In this document: positions 18,409 through 26,759 of the stretch, one piece after another | Position numbering within the stretch: the first letter of the stretch is position 1 | Layout of the letters: each line of letters begins with the position of its first letter | Made by a program: the position numbers and the translations under genes | Origin: Fimbriimonadaceae bacterium | GTDB lineage: Bacteria > Armatimonadota > Fimbriimonadia > Fimbriimonadales > Fimbriimonadaceae | Assembly: GCA_019638675.1 (NCBI GenBank) | Contig: JAHBTE010000001.1 | Span: 652,605 to 716,604 of the forward strand | Reading direction: 5' to 3' | DNA length: 64,000 bases | Notes under the pieces: generated by a model | Databases searched by the model: none | Seen by the model: the letters and a program-made list of their open reading frames with translations, nothing else | Told to the model about the DNA's origin: nothing

Positions 18409-19518
18409 TTGAGAGCTATAGCGGACATTAAGTTGAACCGTCTAACCGTTCCCCCTGACACTGATCTGGGCACGGCACTCCTCCTCATGCAAAAAGAGCA
18501 TGCGGGGGCCGCTGCTGTTATTCGCGATGGCGAATTTATAGGCTTTGTTACAATTGAATCGGCGGTGCTCTCGGAACCAGACGTGCTGGTCACTGAAGTC
18601 ATGCGCGGCACGTCAACTGCTCTGCAACTTACGGAACCAGTCCGCCAAGCCGCAAAATACTTTGTGGGACAGCAAGCTGATTACCTCGCCGTATTTTTTG
18701 AAGATCAATACGCTGGCCTTCTCAGTGCTTTGATGCTGATTGATGAACTTGGGCGAAGCTACGACCCTCTCACAGGACTCAGTTGGAGCGACCGACTGCG
18801 CGACTGGGGTGTAGAGCAACTCGAGGCCGGGCAAGAAATCTGCGTGATCTTTTTTGACCTCAATGACTTTGGTGTTTACAACAAGCGATACGGCCACGTG
18901 GTTGGCGACCGAGTGCTCAAAGGGTTCGGCAAACTTTTGAACGGCTTGATCGATCCTAAAAAGGATGTCCTCGTACGCTACGGTGGTGATGAATTCGCGA
19001 TAGGAACAACCCGCTCTCGCGAAGAAGGCATCGCGCTACTAGAACCAATCGCTTCCAAAAAATTTAAGGTTGAAGATGTTCGTGTGCCAGTTGGATTTTC
19101 CTACGGAATTTCCGGCGGTAAGCGCAGTCTGGAAAATCGGCGTGAACACGGGGCCGCTACCCTTGATAATCTCATTGCTCTCGCCAGCCAAGAATGTTTG
19201 GCAAACAAACCAGGCGCGATTACCCGCGCCGTGATCTCTGAACCTGAGCAAGAACCAGCCCCGGTTCAAAAACATATTCCTGATTTCCAAAAAATCGCAG
19301 AGCATGCGGCGCAGAAAGCCAGTGAATCGGATTCGGGCATTGAAATTGAAGTGCTCGAAACCTATTTTGTCCACGAAGACGAAAAGCCGAGAGTGGTTGT
19401 CACGGGATTTGCCAATCAAGATGGTTCACGTAAGCCATTTCGCTCTTCAAAGCCGATCGGAAAAGATATTTCTAAATCAATCGCTGAAGCCGTGTACGAA
19501 AGTGTCCTACTTGGCTAG
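18409..19518 (+). CDS. Diguanylate cyclase with N-terminal CBS pair
   Basis: This protein has 369 residues. The first about 110 residues form two CBS-like units (LNRLTVPPDTDLGTALLL; VTEVMRGTSTALQLTEPV), which usually bind adenine nucleotides. The GGDEF domain follows (about 125-270), with the intact signature RYGGDEFAIG and the upstream metal-binding FFDLNDF, so c-di-GMP synthesis is likely. A C-terminal segment of about 100 residues is acidic and unassigned. The start is TTG with AGG 5 nt upstream. It lies 52 bp ahead of the ARC-type ATPase and may share its transcript. Confidence 0.88.
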   Translation: MRAIADIKLNRLTVPPDTDLGTALLLMQKEHAGAAAVIRDGEFIGFVTIESAVLSEPDVLVTEVMRGTSTALQLTEPVRQAAKYFVGQQADYLAVFFEDQYAGLLSALMLIDELGRSYDPLTGLSWSDRLRDWGVEQLEAGQEICVIFFDLNDFGVYNKRYGHVVGDRVLKGFGKLLNGLIDPKKDVLVRYGGDEFAIGTTRSREEGIALLEPIASKKFKVEDVRVPVGFSYGISGGKRSLENRREHGAATLDNLIALASQECLANKPGAITRAVISEPEQEPAPVQKHIPDFQKIAEHAAQKASESDSGIEIEVLETYFVHEDEKPRVVVTGFANQDGSRKPFRSSKPIGKDISKSIAEAVYESVLLG

Positions 19519-19570
19519 GAATTCGGGCGATCTAGTTGCTCGCATCCAACTTTTCGGCGTATAACGAACT

Positions 19571-21241
19571 ATGTCCCAGACTTCCGGCGGATCGTCGCTC
19601 GCCCGCATCCAAGAACTTGTTGACCGAATTGAACAAGCTCTGCCATCCGCCGATGCAAAACTCAGTGCCTATCTTTCAGCATTGAAGGCTGAAGTAACCA
19701 CTCTCGGCAAATCTAGCGAAGATCAGGAGGCTCTGCTTGCCCAATACGAAGAAGCGTATCAGAAACTGATCCAGCCGGCGAACAAGATTGGCTTGTTTGT
19801 GCGGTTTTTGGATGACGGTCTGGTTCAAATTCTTCAAGGCGACCAGGAGTTTGTTGCCACAGTTGACCCAAGTTTGGATACAGATTTACTCCACCCAGGA
19901 GTCCGGGTTAAACTCAACGAAGCCTACGCGATAGTTGGCCTCGCCCCTGAATCGACAACTGGGCAAGTGATTTCGGTTTCTGCCGTGCTAGAAGATGGTC
20001 GGTTGCGTGTGAGTTCTGATCCACAAGGTCAGCAGGGACGGATCATTCCACGCGCTCACCATTTGGTTGATGCCGTGATCAAATCCGGTGACGAAGTACT
20101 TCTAGACCCAAGCGGAAAAGTCGCGGTTGAACACTTACCCAAACAATCAGCGCAGAACTACTTTATTGAAGAAATTCCGGAAACGCCTTGGAGCTCGGTT
20201 GGCGGTCAGCAAGAAGCGATAGATTTGATCCAAGAATCTATCGCCCAACCACTGATCTACCCTGAGCTTTACAAATCTTTTGATAAGCGTCCACCGAAAG
20301 GAATTCTGCTTTACGGTCCTCCCGGCTGCGGAAAAACGCTGCTCGGCAAAGCGATTGCTTACAACCTCGCAAAGGATTATCGTGAGCGAACAGGTAAGCA
20401 AGACGCCAAGGAGCGCTTCCTGCATATCAGCGGACCGAAAATCTTGAACATGTGGCTGGGTGAAACGGAGCGAATGGTGCGGGAGATCTTTGCCACCGCC
20501 CGGGAGCAAGCTAATGAGGGGCGCATTGTCGTGATCTTTTTGGACGAGGCGGAATCCGTTTTGCGAACCCGATCATCCGGTCGATGGCTGAACATCAGCA
20601 ACACGGTGGTGCCACAGTTCTGCGCCGAAATGGATGGCCTTGTTGAACTCGAAAATGTGGTGATCGTGCTCACTTCAAACCGACCCGACTACATTGACCC
20701 GGCGATTTTGCGGCCAGAAAGGATCGACCGAAAAATCCGCATTAAGCGACCCAATCAAGACGCGGCAAGGCAGATTCTTGGGATATATCTCCACGATTCC
20801 ATCCCCATTGATGCCGAATTTGCCAAAGAACACGATGGGCCAGCTTGCGCACGTAAGGCACTGATCGAAGCGACGGTTGCTCGGCTTTGGGCCAAGACCA
20901 AAGAAACTGAATTCCTCGAAATCTTGAGCCGCGATGGCAATTCGCAAACGCTCTACTTTGGTGACCTGATCAGCGGGGCACTTTTGAAATCATTAGTCGA
21001 CCGAGCTAAAGATTTCGCGATCAAACGCGCAATAGCCGAGCCGAAGAAGAAGCACGGTTTGAATCTAGAAGATATGCAACTGGCGATAGACGCCGAGTTC
21101 AAGGAAAACGAAATCTTCCCGAAATCCGATTCAGTGGAGGATTGGCTTAAGTTGCTTGACTTCGAGCCGGAATCAGTAGTTAATGTTCGACCAGTTGGTC
21201 AGGAAAAAGCTAAAGATCGCGTGCGTAAAACGATCATGTAA
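19571..21241 (+). CDS. arc: Proteasome-associated AAA+ ATPase, ARC/Mpa type
   Basis: This 556-residue protein is the length of ARC/Mpa. Residues 1-80 are a coiled coil, then two OB-like subdomains follow (about 85-185), then the AAA+ domain: the VGGQQEAIDLIQESI entry, Walker A GPPGCGKT, the MWLGETER pore region, Walker B VVIFLDEAES and sensor LTSNRP. ARC/Mpa hexamers unfold Pup- or UBact-tagged proteins for the 20S proteasome. The chain ends in RVRKTIM, without the GQYL-type tail that docks actinobacterial Mpa onto the 20S core. No prcA, prcB, dop, pafA or pup-like gene is in the window. A CBS-GGDEF gene lies upstream and a nucleotide cyclase downstream. Confidence 0.9.
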   Translation: MSQTSGGSSLARIQELVDRIEQALPSADAKLSAYLSALKAEVTTLGKSSEDQEALLAQYEEAYQKLIQPANKIGLFVRFLDDGLVQILQGDQEFVATVDPSLDTDLLHPGVRVKLNEAYAIVGLAPESTTGQVISVSAVLEDGRLRVSSDPQGQQGRIIPRAHHLVDAVIKSGDEVLLDPSGKVAVEHLPKQSAQNYFIEEIPETPWSSVGGQQEAIDLIQESIAQPLIYPELYKSFDKRPPKGILLYGPPGCGKTLLGKAIAYNLAKDYRERTGKQDAKERFLHISGPKILNMWLGETERMVREIFATAREQANEGRIVVIFLDEAESVLRTRSSGRWLNISNTVVPQFCAEMDGLVELENVVIVLTSNRPDYIDPAILRPERIDRKIRIKRPNQDAARQILGIYLHDSIPIDAEFAKEHDGPACARKALIEATVARLWAKTKETEFLEILSRDGNSQTLYFGDLISGALLKSLVDRAKDFAIKRAIAEPKKKHGLNLEDMQLAIDAEFKENEIFPKSDSVEDWLKLLDFEPESVVNVRPVGQEKAKDRVRKTIM

Positions 21242-21300
21242 AGAATAATCCCTCCGTGGTTGACTCGTGATAGAATGAGGCCCTTGACGGGGCTAATATC

Positions 21301-22347
21301 ATGAAGATAAAAGAGGATTACCGACGTTCGCTGGCGATTGCGTACCTCGTATCCGCGTTCAATACTCCGTTTTTTCTGCGGCTGGGTTTTTTCGCCTGCA
21401 TTGTGATGTTTATGGTTTCCGGGTTTGTGTTCGGCACTACTTTCTACTTTCTCCAACTGATTTCAAAACGAATCCGGATGCGGTCATTTGCGGTGCAGGT
21501 GGTTGTGCAAACCCTCCTGATCGGAATAAATATCGTCGTTTCGATGTGCATCGTAGGAATTGTGGGAGCGGCCGCGTTCTCTGGGGTTTCAGTGTTCAAT
21601 CCAGAGTTGTATCGCCAGTTGATTAGGATGATTCATCCAGGGATGGCGGCAGGAGCTATTGGACTGGGGCTGCTACTTGCACTGATCATCAATAGCGTTG
21701 TAGCGGTTTCTCAAAAACTCGGGCCAGGTGTTTTGTGGAACTGGATGACGGGCAAATACTATTCCCCGCGCGAAGAAGAGCTCGTCGTTATGTTTTTGGA
21801 TATGAAAGACTCCACGACTATTGCGGAACGGCTTGGAACACTGAAATTCAGTGCGCTCGTTCGCGATTTCTTTGCTGACCTAACCGAGCCGCTCCAATCC
21901 ACCGGAGCACGGGTGAGCCACTATATCGGCGACGAGGCGGTGATTTACTGGTATCCGTCAACCGCCGTCAAAAACGGAAATTGTCTCCGGCTTGTGCCGG
22001 CATTTCAAAAAGCTCTCTCCGCTCAATCTGCAGAATACGAACGCAAATATGGATTTGTGCCTGAGTTCAAAGCCGGAGCGCATATCGGGATGGTCGTGGC
22101 GACGGAAGTCGGCGAAGTGAAAAGTGAAGTCGTGTTTCATGGCGACACACTGAACACGGCGGCGCGAATTCAAGGGCTATGCGGTGAAGAAGGTGAGCAA
22201 TTTTTGATCTCAGGTGAGCTTGCCGAACGGATGGGAGAAGGTTTTGGGCTTAATCTCAGGCCGCTAGGTAACCGTTTGGTTAAAGGACGAGCGAAGGAGA
22301 TCGAAATCTTTGCCGCGTTGATTTCCAGTTCAAAGACTCCAAGTTAA
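21301..22347 (+). CDS. Membrane-bound class III adenylate/guanylate cyclase
   Basis: This protein has 348 residues. The first about 145 hold roughly three hydrophobic helices (LRLGFFACIVMFMVSG; TLLIGINIVVSM; IGLGLLLALIINSVV), so the N-terminus is membrane-embedded. The class III cyclase domain follows: metal-binding Asp residues in VVMFLDMKDSTT and HYIGDEAVIYW, Lys in PEFKAGAHIG, and the late block FHGDTLNTAARIQ. A Lys and an Asp in these positions suggest ATP and hence cAMP. ATG 21301 is 60 bp after the ARC gene. The 3' end overlaps the end of the convergent gene by 18 bp. Confidence 0.88.
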   Translation: MKIKEDYRRSLAIAYLVSAFNTPFFLRLGFFACIVMFMVSGFVFGTTFYFLQLISKRIRMRSFAVQVVVQTLLIGINIVVSMCIVGIVGAAAFSGVSVFNPELYRQLIRMIHPGMAAGAIGLGLLLALIINSVVAVSQKLGPGVLWNWMTGKYYSPREEELVVMFLDMKDSTTIAERLGTLKFSALVRDFFADLTEPLQSTGARVSHYIGDEAVIYWYPSTAVKNGNCLRLVPAFQKALSAQSAEYERKYGFVPEFKAGAHIGMVVATEVGEVKSEVVFHGDTLNTAARIQGLCGEEGEQFLISGELAERMGEGFGLNLRPLGNRLVKGRAKEIEIFAALISSSKTPS

Positions 22348-22629
22348 CACTAAGATTTTTGCAAAGAGCGAAACAAAAATCGCCGTGAAGATGAATAATC
22401 CTTTCCGCGTCAAGCCAACCTTTATTAAAGCGGTTGCCATCATAAAACACATCGAGTAGCTGATTAATGAAAGGAAAGCCATATTGGCAGGATCAACTTT
22501 CGAAGCTTGTGGCCAGGGCCAAAATTCGACGAAATTTGTTCCCGCAATGAGAAAGATGGATATCCAAAAGTAGATACCTTGAATAGAAGAATCTTCAGTT
22601 TTGTGATCAATCGAAGATTCTTGTTCCAT
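22330..22629 (-). CDS. Small membrane protein, possibly cotranscribed with leuC
   Basis: This 99-residue protein is not one I recognise. It has three hydrophobic segments (GIYFWISIFLIAGTNFV; FLSLISYSMCFMMATALI; LFIFTAIFVSLFAKILVL), so it is probably a small inner-membrane protein. It starts 6 bp after the leuC stop on the same strand with AAAGG close to the ATG, which suggests one transcript. The end overlaps the convergent cyclase gene by 18 bp. It is not LeuD: no aconitase small-subunit features are visible. Confidence 0.65.
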   Translation of the reverse strand: MEQESSIDHKTEDSSIQGIYFWISIFLIAGTNFVEFWPWPQASKVDPANMAFLSLISYSMCFMMATALIKVGLTRKGLFIFTAIFVSLFAKILVLTWSL

Positions 22630-22635
22630 CTGCCT

Positions 22636-24021
22636 TTAGTTCAGCAATTCTCTTGGGTCGGCAATGCGGCCTTTGATCGCCGTTGCCGCCGCCGTGAGCG
22701 GACTGACCAAATGAGTGCGCGAACCTGGTCCTTGGCGACCTTCGTAAGGGCGGTTGCTGGTGCTGGCCGAACGTTGCTGAGGGCGCAAGATGTCGCCGTT
22801 CATGCCCAGGCACATGGAACAGCCGGCACGGTGCCATTCAAACCCAGCATCCTTAAATACGTCATCCAAACCTTCTTGCTCGGCGAGAGCACGAACACTC
22901 GCCGAACCTGGAACAACCATCGCTCGAACGCCTTCGGCGACTTTGCGCCCCTGAACCAACCCCGCCGCGATACGAAGATCTTCAATACGGGAATTGGTGC
23001 AACTGCCAATGAAAACAGTGTTAATATCCAGTTCGCTCACCGGAGTACCGGGCTTTAACCCCATATACATCTGAGCGCGTTCTTCGGCAGCATCGTGAGG
23101 TTCGGGAACGGATTGATCAATATCCACCGTCATCGCCGGAGTTGTTCCCCAACTGACTTGGGGCTTGAGCGCGTTGACATCCAAATGTTCTTCACGGTCG
23201 AATGTCGCACCGGAATCGGTCGGTAAAGTCCGTGAGTGATCCACCATCCGGTTAAAATCTGCCCCGTGGGGAGCGTAGGGTCTGCCCTGATCAATGTATT
23301 CAAAAGTAATGTCGTCCGGGGCGACCATTCCCGCACGAGCCCCCATTTCGATACTCATATTGCAGATCGTCATGCGCCCGCTCATGGGAAGAGTGGTGAT
23401 CGCATCACCCGCATATTCAACAACGTAGCCAGTAGCCCCGCCTGCGCCGAGTTTGCGGATAATGGCGAGAATAATATCTTTCGCCGTCACCCCTGCCCCG
23501 AGCCTACCGTTTGCCGAAACCCGCAGGGTCATCGGCTTTTTCGCCGCTCGCAAGGTTTGAGTGGCTAAAACGTGTTCCACTTCGCTGGTTCCGATACCAA
23601 AAGCCAAGGCTCCGAACGCACCGTGGGTGGAAGTGTGGCTGTCGCCGCAGACCATGGTGAGGCCAGGAAGCGTGAGTCCGAGTTCTGGGCCGATGATGTG
23701 CACGATTCCTTGGCGGGGGTCATCGTAGCCGAATAAAGGCACGCCAAACTCCTTGGCATTGCGATCCAGGGCCGCTAACTGTTTGCCGCTGAGGGTGCGT
23801 TCATCAATTTCGCGACCATCGGTCGGCACGTTGTGGTCAACTGTTGCAAAAGTGAGGTCGGGTCGGCGAACTTTACGCCCGGCTTCGCGCAAACCATCGA
23901 ACGCTTGCGGGGATGTGACTTCGTGAACCAAGTGCCGGTCGATATAGAGCAGGGTTCCGCCCCCCGGGAGATCGGATACCTTGTGGTTGTCCCACACTTT
24001 TTCAAACAGAGTCTTGCCCAT
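22636..24021 (-). CDS. leuC: 3-isopropylmalate dehydratase large subunit
   Basis: LeuC with LeuD isomerises 2-isopropylmalate to 3-isopropylmalate in leucine synthesis, using a 4Fe-4S cluster. The product is about 461 residues, normal for LeuC. It begins [13 protein letters not shown] and carries the cluster Cys in [12 protein letters not shown] and the pair in [12 protein letters not shown], plus [19 protein letters not shown]. The frame is open 222 bp farther upstream, but that stretch runs antisense over the tRNA-Tyr gene, so ATG 24021 is the start. No leuD is present in the window; the next gene is the unrelated small membrane protein. Confidence 0.96.
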   Translation of the reverse strand: MGKTLFEKVWDNHKVSDLPGGGTLLYIDRHLVHEVTSPQAFDGLREAGRKVRRPDLTFATVDHNVPTDGREIDERTLSGKQLAALDRNAKEFGVPLFGYDDPRQGIVHIIGPELGLTLPGLTMVCGDSHTSTHGAFGALAFGIGTSEVEHVLATQTLRAAKKPMTLRVSANGRLGAGVTAKDIILAIIRKLGAGGATGYVVEYAGDAITTLPMSGRMTICNMSIEMGARAGMVAPDDITFEYIDQGRPYAPHGADFNRMVDHSRTLPTDSGATFDREEHLDVNALKPQVSWGTTPAMTVDIDQSVPEPHDAAEERAQMYMGLKPGTPVSELDINTVFIGSCTNSRIEDLRIAAGLVQGRKVAEGVRAMVVPGSASVRALAEQEGLDDVFKDAGFEWHRAGCSMCLGMNGDILRPQQRSASTSNRPYEGRQGPGSRTHLVSPLTAAATAIKGRIADPRELLN

Positions 24022-24166
24022 GCGCGCAGTTATTCTACGCCCTAGCCAGGGTGAATTTGCTGGAATATTGGTGTTTGGTGCGGGTCCTCTGTCCCGCTTG
24101 ATAGGTTTTGATCTGGCACAACTTCTCGGGGCTGGATTCAATCTGGTATCCTGCCCCTTCGTCTCT

Positions 24167-24252
24167 GGGCAGTTGCCCGAGTGGCCAATGGGAACAGACT
24201 GTAAATCTGTCGGCGCAAGCCTACGCAGGTTCGAATCCTGCACTGCCCACCA
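24167..24252 (+). tRNA. tRNA-Tyr (anticodon GTA)
   Basis: The acceptor stem pairs 24167-24173 with 24242-24248. The anticodon stem ACAGA/TCTGT encloses the loop CTGTAAA, giving anticodon GTA. The variable arm is long, as in type II tRNAs such as bacterial tRNA-Tyr. The T-arm has GGTTCGAATCC. The discriminator A is followed by a genomic CCA. Confidence 0.97.
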
Positions 24253-24268
24253 GAGAACAAATAATATC

Positions 24269-24343
24269 GCCCTCGTAGCTCAGCGGCAGAGCGTTCCCTT
24301 GGTAAGGGAGAGGTCACGAGTTCAATTCTCGTCGAGGGCTCCA
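24269..24343 (+). tRNA. tRNA-Thr (anticodon GGT)
   Basis: The acceptor stem pairs 24269-24275 with 24333-24339. The anticodon loop TTGGTAA gives anticodon GGT. The D-arm (TAGCTCAGCGGCAGAGC) and T-arm (GAGTTCAATTCTC) are standard. A genomic CCA ends the gene. It lies 16 bp after tRNA-Tyr, so the two are probably one transcript. Confidence 0.97.
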
Positions 24344-24367
24344 GTAGACTTATTTTGATTTGGTCGG

Positions 24368-24607
24368 GTGGTCAAGATGAAGCACAATCCCGAAACCTAC
24401 ACCCTCATAGATGCGAGACGTTTTTTAAGGCAAGGTCTACGAAACCTTCTTGAATTTGCAAGCGAAAACAAGGTTCCGAAGCGTATTGATTTTGGTCAAT
24501 TGCGTTGTGCCGTTGCCGATTTGGAGTATGTGGTTTCTCCGTGGCCTGATAAGAAAACTCTGTACTCTTCCGAGCTTGGATACTTAGCAATCAGAGAGAG
24601 AGAATAG
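24368..24607 (+). CDS. Short protein, single copy of module B shared with the next gene
   Basis: This protein has 79 residues (76 from ATG 24377) and no family I recognise. It aligns with residues about 175-250 of the next protein: LRQGLRNLL against LREALVRL, and SSELGYLAI against LSEFGHLAI, with the same spacing and a similar helical pattern. It may be a stand-alone immunity-type or adaptor module, or the remains of a longer B-A-B-A gene. GTG 24368 and ATG 24377 are both possible, and neither has a strong ribosome-binding site. It lies 24 bp after the tRNA-Thr. Confidence 0.6.
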   Translation: MVKMKHNPETYTLIDARRFLRQGLRNLLEFASENKVPKRIDFGQLRCAVADLEYVVSPWPDKKTLYSSELGYLAIRERE

Positions 24608-24679
24608 GAATTATTCTCCGCATTTGCAACTCTTTTTTCCGAGATCATTCACTCTACTAGTCGTGGACGACGGCTAAGA

Positions 24680-25999
24680 TTGCAACTCATTCGGCATCCT
24701 CAATTCGAAGAATTAAGGCTCCTGGGTAAGGACTTATTGAACTTAATGGAGCCTGATGAAATAGATCAACCGGAAAGCTCCCCTGTGACAGCGTTCTTTG
24801 CCCAAGCTAAAGTAGGTGAAGACAGAAGAGAAAAGTACTACGGGATTCTGAGAGCAGTATTCGAACTTTATGACCCTGATCGCTATCCTATCTGGCATCC
24901 TGAGACTAAGCGCAATTGGTTCAATAGCGACGATGAACCCTTTACGCCTGCGGAGTTTGAAGACTGGCTTTTCCAGTCTGGCGGGCATGACTGGTTTTAC
25001 GGCAGATACGCTTTTAGCAAAGATGAGAGTCATTCCGTTTATATGGATGGAGACGACCTAGATACTTTTATGACCTTCACGGTGGCAAACGAAGATGTGC
25101 CAAAGGCTCGTGAAATGATTTCAAAAATTGATGGCCTCTATCAAATTATCACTGAAGATCAGCCGGGTAACCCAGATGAAATTGCCCACATTTACGGAAA
25201 GCCCTTTATCAAACTGCAACAACCTCATTTCCTGGTTGCCGATAGATATGCACTGAGAGAAGCACTTGTCAGGCTGACTGATTCCAAGTTCAACGAATGG
25301 TGGAAAAGCGAGACTTGCTTTCTCAAACTGGAAGAAACTATTGAATGGCTTGCTCGGTTGTGCCTTTCTTGGGACGAAAGGCGAGACGATTTCCTGAGCG
25401 AATTTGGACACCTTGCAATTAAGCCGGACGAATTTGAGGAATTCGAGCAGTTAGCTGTGCTTTATGAGCAAATTCGAAAATCATGCTCGCGAAAAGAACG
25501 TTTTGAGTTTGTGAAAGATCCTCGTTGGGAGCAGTTGGTTGAAATAGGTCGTAATCTTTTGCCAAAAGTTGATATTCGGAGTTCTCCGGGGTTCAAGGAA
25601 AACACAACTTCCTTTACCATTTATGCTAAGCCAAAGGAGCAAGATTCGCTTCTGCCCCGCGAAGTAAATTTCTTTTTGATTCTTCGAAAGGTAGTTCGCT
25701 TGTACAACTCCACGGATTATCCGTACTGGTGCTACTTATGCCCGGTTTATCCCGAGGCAACTGCTTTCGAAAAATTTATTGTAAGGGAAAGTGGATACGT
25801 TACTGATCACGTTTCTTATGCCGACGACGAGAGTCATTCTGTATTCGTAAGGGCCGATGAAGCTGACTTGGAAATAGAATTCAGTCTTGAAAACTCCCAA
25901 CTACACCTAGCCAGTCAATTAGCAGAATCTCTAGATGGTCTGTACTCCATATTTCAGTACAAAAGTAAATCAGGCGAATTAGTTACCCTGACCACCTAA
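24680..25999 (+). CDS. Protein with duplicated module A around one module B, unknown function
   Basis: This protein has 439 residues, is acidic, and has no signal peptide or TM segment. Module A occurs twice, at about residues 5-155 and 275-430. The copies share HPQFEELRLLGKDLL/DPRWEQLVEIGRNLL, ILRAVFELYDPDRYPIW/ILRKVVRLYNSTDYPYW, the invariant block DESHSV and IDGLYQI/LDGLYSI. Between them is module B, also present in the short upstream ORF. The copies are far from identical, so the duplication is old. The start is TTG 24680 and is uncertain. Its position next to tRNA genes is a common site for accessory genes. Cytoplasmic localisation is inferred; no catalytic motif is recognised. Confidence 0.75.
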   Translation: MQLIRHPQFEELRLLGKDLLNLMEPDEIDQPESSPVTAFFAQAKVGEDRREKYYGILRAVFELYDPDRYPIWHPETKRNWFNSDDEPFTPAEFEDWLFQSGGHDWFYGRYAFSKDESHSVYMDGDDLDTFMTFTVANEDVPKAREMISKIDGLYQIITEDQPGNPDEIAHIYGKPFIKLQQPHFLVADRYALREALVRLTDSKFNEWWKSETCFLKLEETIEWLARLCLSWDERRDDFLSEFGHLAIKPDEFEEFEQLAVLYEQIRKSCSRKERFEFVKDPRWEQLVEIGRNLLPKVDIRSSPGFKENTTSFTIYAKPKEQDSLLPREVNFFLILRKVVRLYNSTDYPYWCYLCPVYPEATAFEKFIVRESGYVTDHVSYADDESHSVFVRADEADLEIEFSLENSQLHLASQLAESLDGLYSIFQYKSKSGELVTLTT

Positions 26000-26005
26000 T
26001 CTTTA

Positions 26006-26677
26006 CTAACTTTTTTCTGGGTCTAAGACGCCATTGCTACTCCAATCACGACTAGTAATCAACGCAAGCAACAGAGACCACACTATCGCAAATACAAGCC
26101 CATTGGTTCCATAAACCGAGTGCGCCCATGTTCCGAATGCCGCTCCACACACCAAGCCGGCCCAAAGCAGTGCGTAAGGAGCCCATTCCCACTTGGGAGC
26201 CCCTTCGAATATTGCGGCGATCCGTTGACCGCATTTCACAAGTGCGCCTGTCATGTACGTCAGCCCGATATTCGTTTCGCCCTTTTGCTGAAACACAGCG
26301 TTTTCTGCCCCCATCGCCATCACCATAGCCACCAAACCGACGTGCGGAATCTTGAATATCCAAGCAAACGTAGCAATTGCCAAGAGAACTGATACTGTAA
26401 GCAAAACGCGCGCGCGCTTACGGTTCTTTGATTTGCTTGCGATGAGCGTTCCGAGAATAACTCCGCCCACAAAGCAACCGATCACGCCACCCGCAATGAA
26501 CATATTCTCTACGTTATTTTTGCCGACTGCGACTCCTAGCCGTGTGGAGTTACCACTCATAAATGATATGAAGAACCCCTTGGTTGTGAGGAACCCCATT
26601 GCATCCACAAATCCAGCCAACGCCGATAGTGATACGGCAAGCGCAATGGATCGGCGATCGAGGGTTGTCATGAGCAC
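26006..26677 (-). CDS. DUF1275 (YoaK-type) membrane protein
   Basis: This 223-residue protein has six hydrophobic segments. The N-terminal pattern LSALAGFVDAMGFLTTKGFF followed by SFMSGNSTRLG is typical of DUF1275/YoaK. ENAVFQQKG and TYMTGALVKCG later in the chain also match. The family is a predicted inner-membrane transporter-like group of unknown substrate. It is convergent with the module A/B gene (6-bp gap) and divergent from rimO. Confidence 0.88.
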   Translation of the reverse strand: MLMTTLDRRSIALAVSLSALAGFVDAMGFLTTKGFFISFMSGNSTRLGVAVGKNNVENMFIAGGVIGCFVGGVILGTLIASKSKNRKRARVLLTVSVLLAIATFAWIFKIPHVGLVAMVMAMGAENAVFQQKGETNIGLTYMTGALVKCGQRIAAIFEGAPKWEWAPYALLWAGLVCGAAFGTWAHSVYGTNGLVFAIVWSLLLALITSRDWSSNGVLDPEKS

Positions 26678-26759
26678 TCCTAGTTTAGCGAATCGCGCGT
26701 GGATTCCTTTTATCAGGTCATCCTGCTGACGGATTCAATCCGATGCCAAAATAGAACCT

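Noticed and set aside
22507-23058. 183-codon plus-strand ORF
   Set aside because: It is antisense to leuC and has the composition of a shadow frame.
24147-24152. Extended -10 promoter (TGGTATCCT) for the tRNA pair
   Set aside because: Spacing to the tRNA is plausible, but no matching -35 box is visible, so it is not listed as a feature.
24022-24243. N-terminal extension of leuC on the minus strand
   Set aside because: It runs antisense over the tRNA-Tyr gene and is not part of LeuC, whose normal start is ATG 24021.
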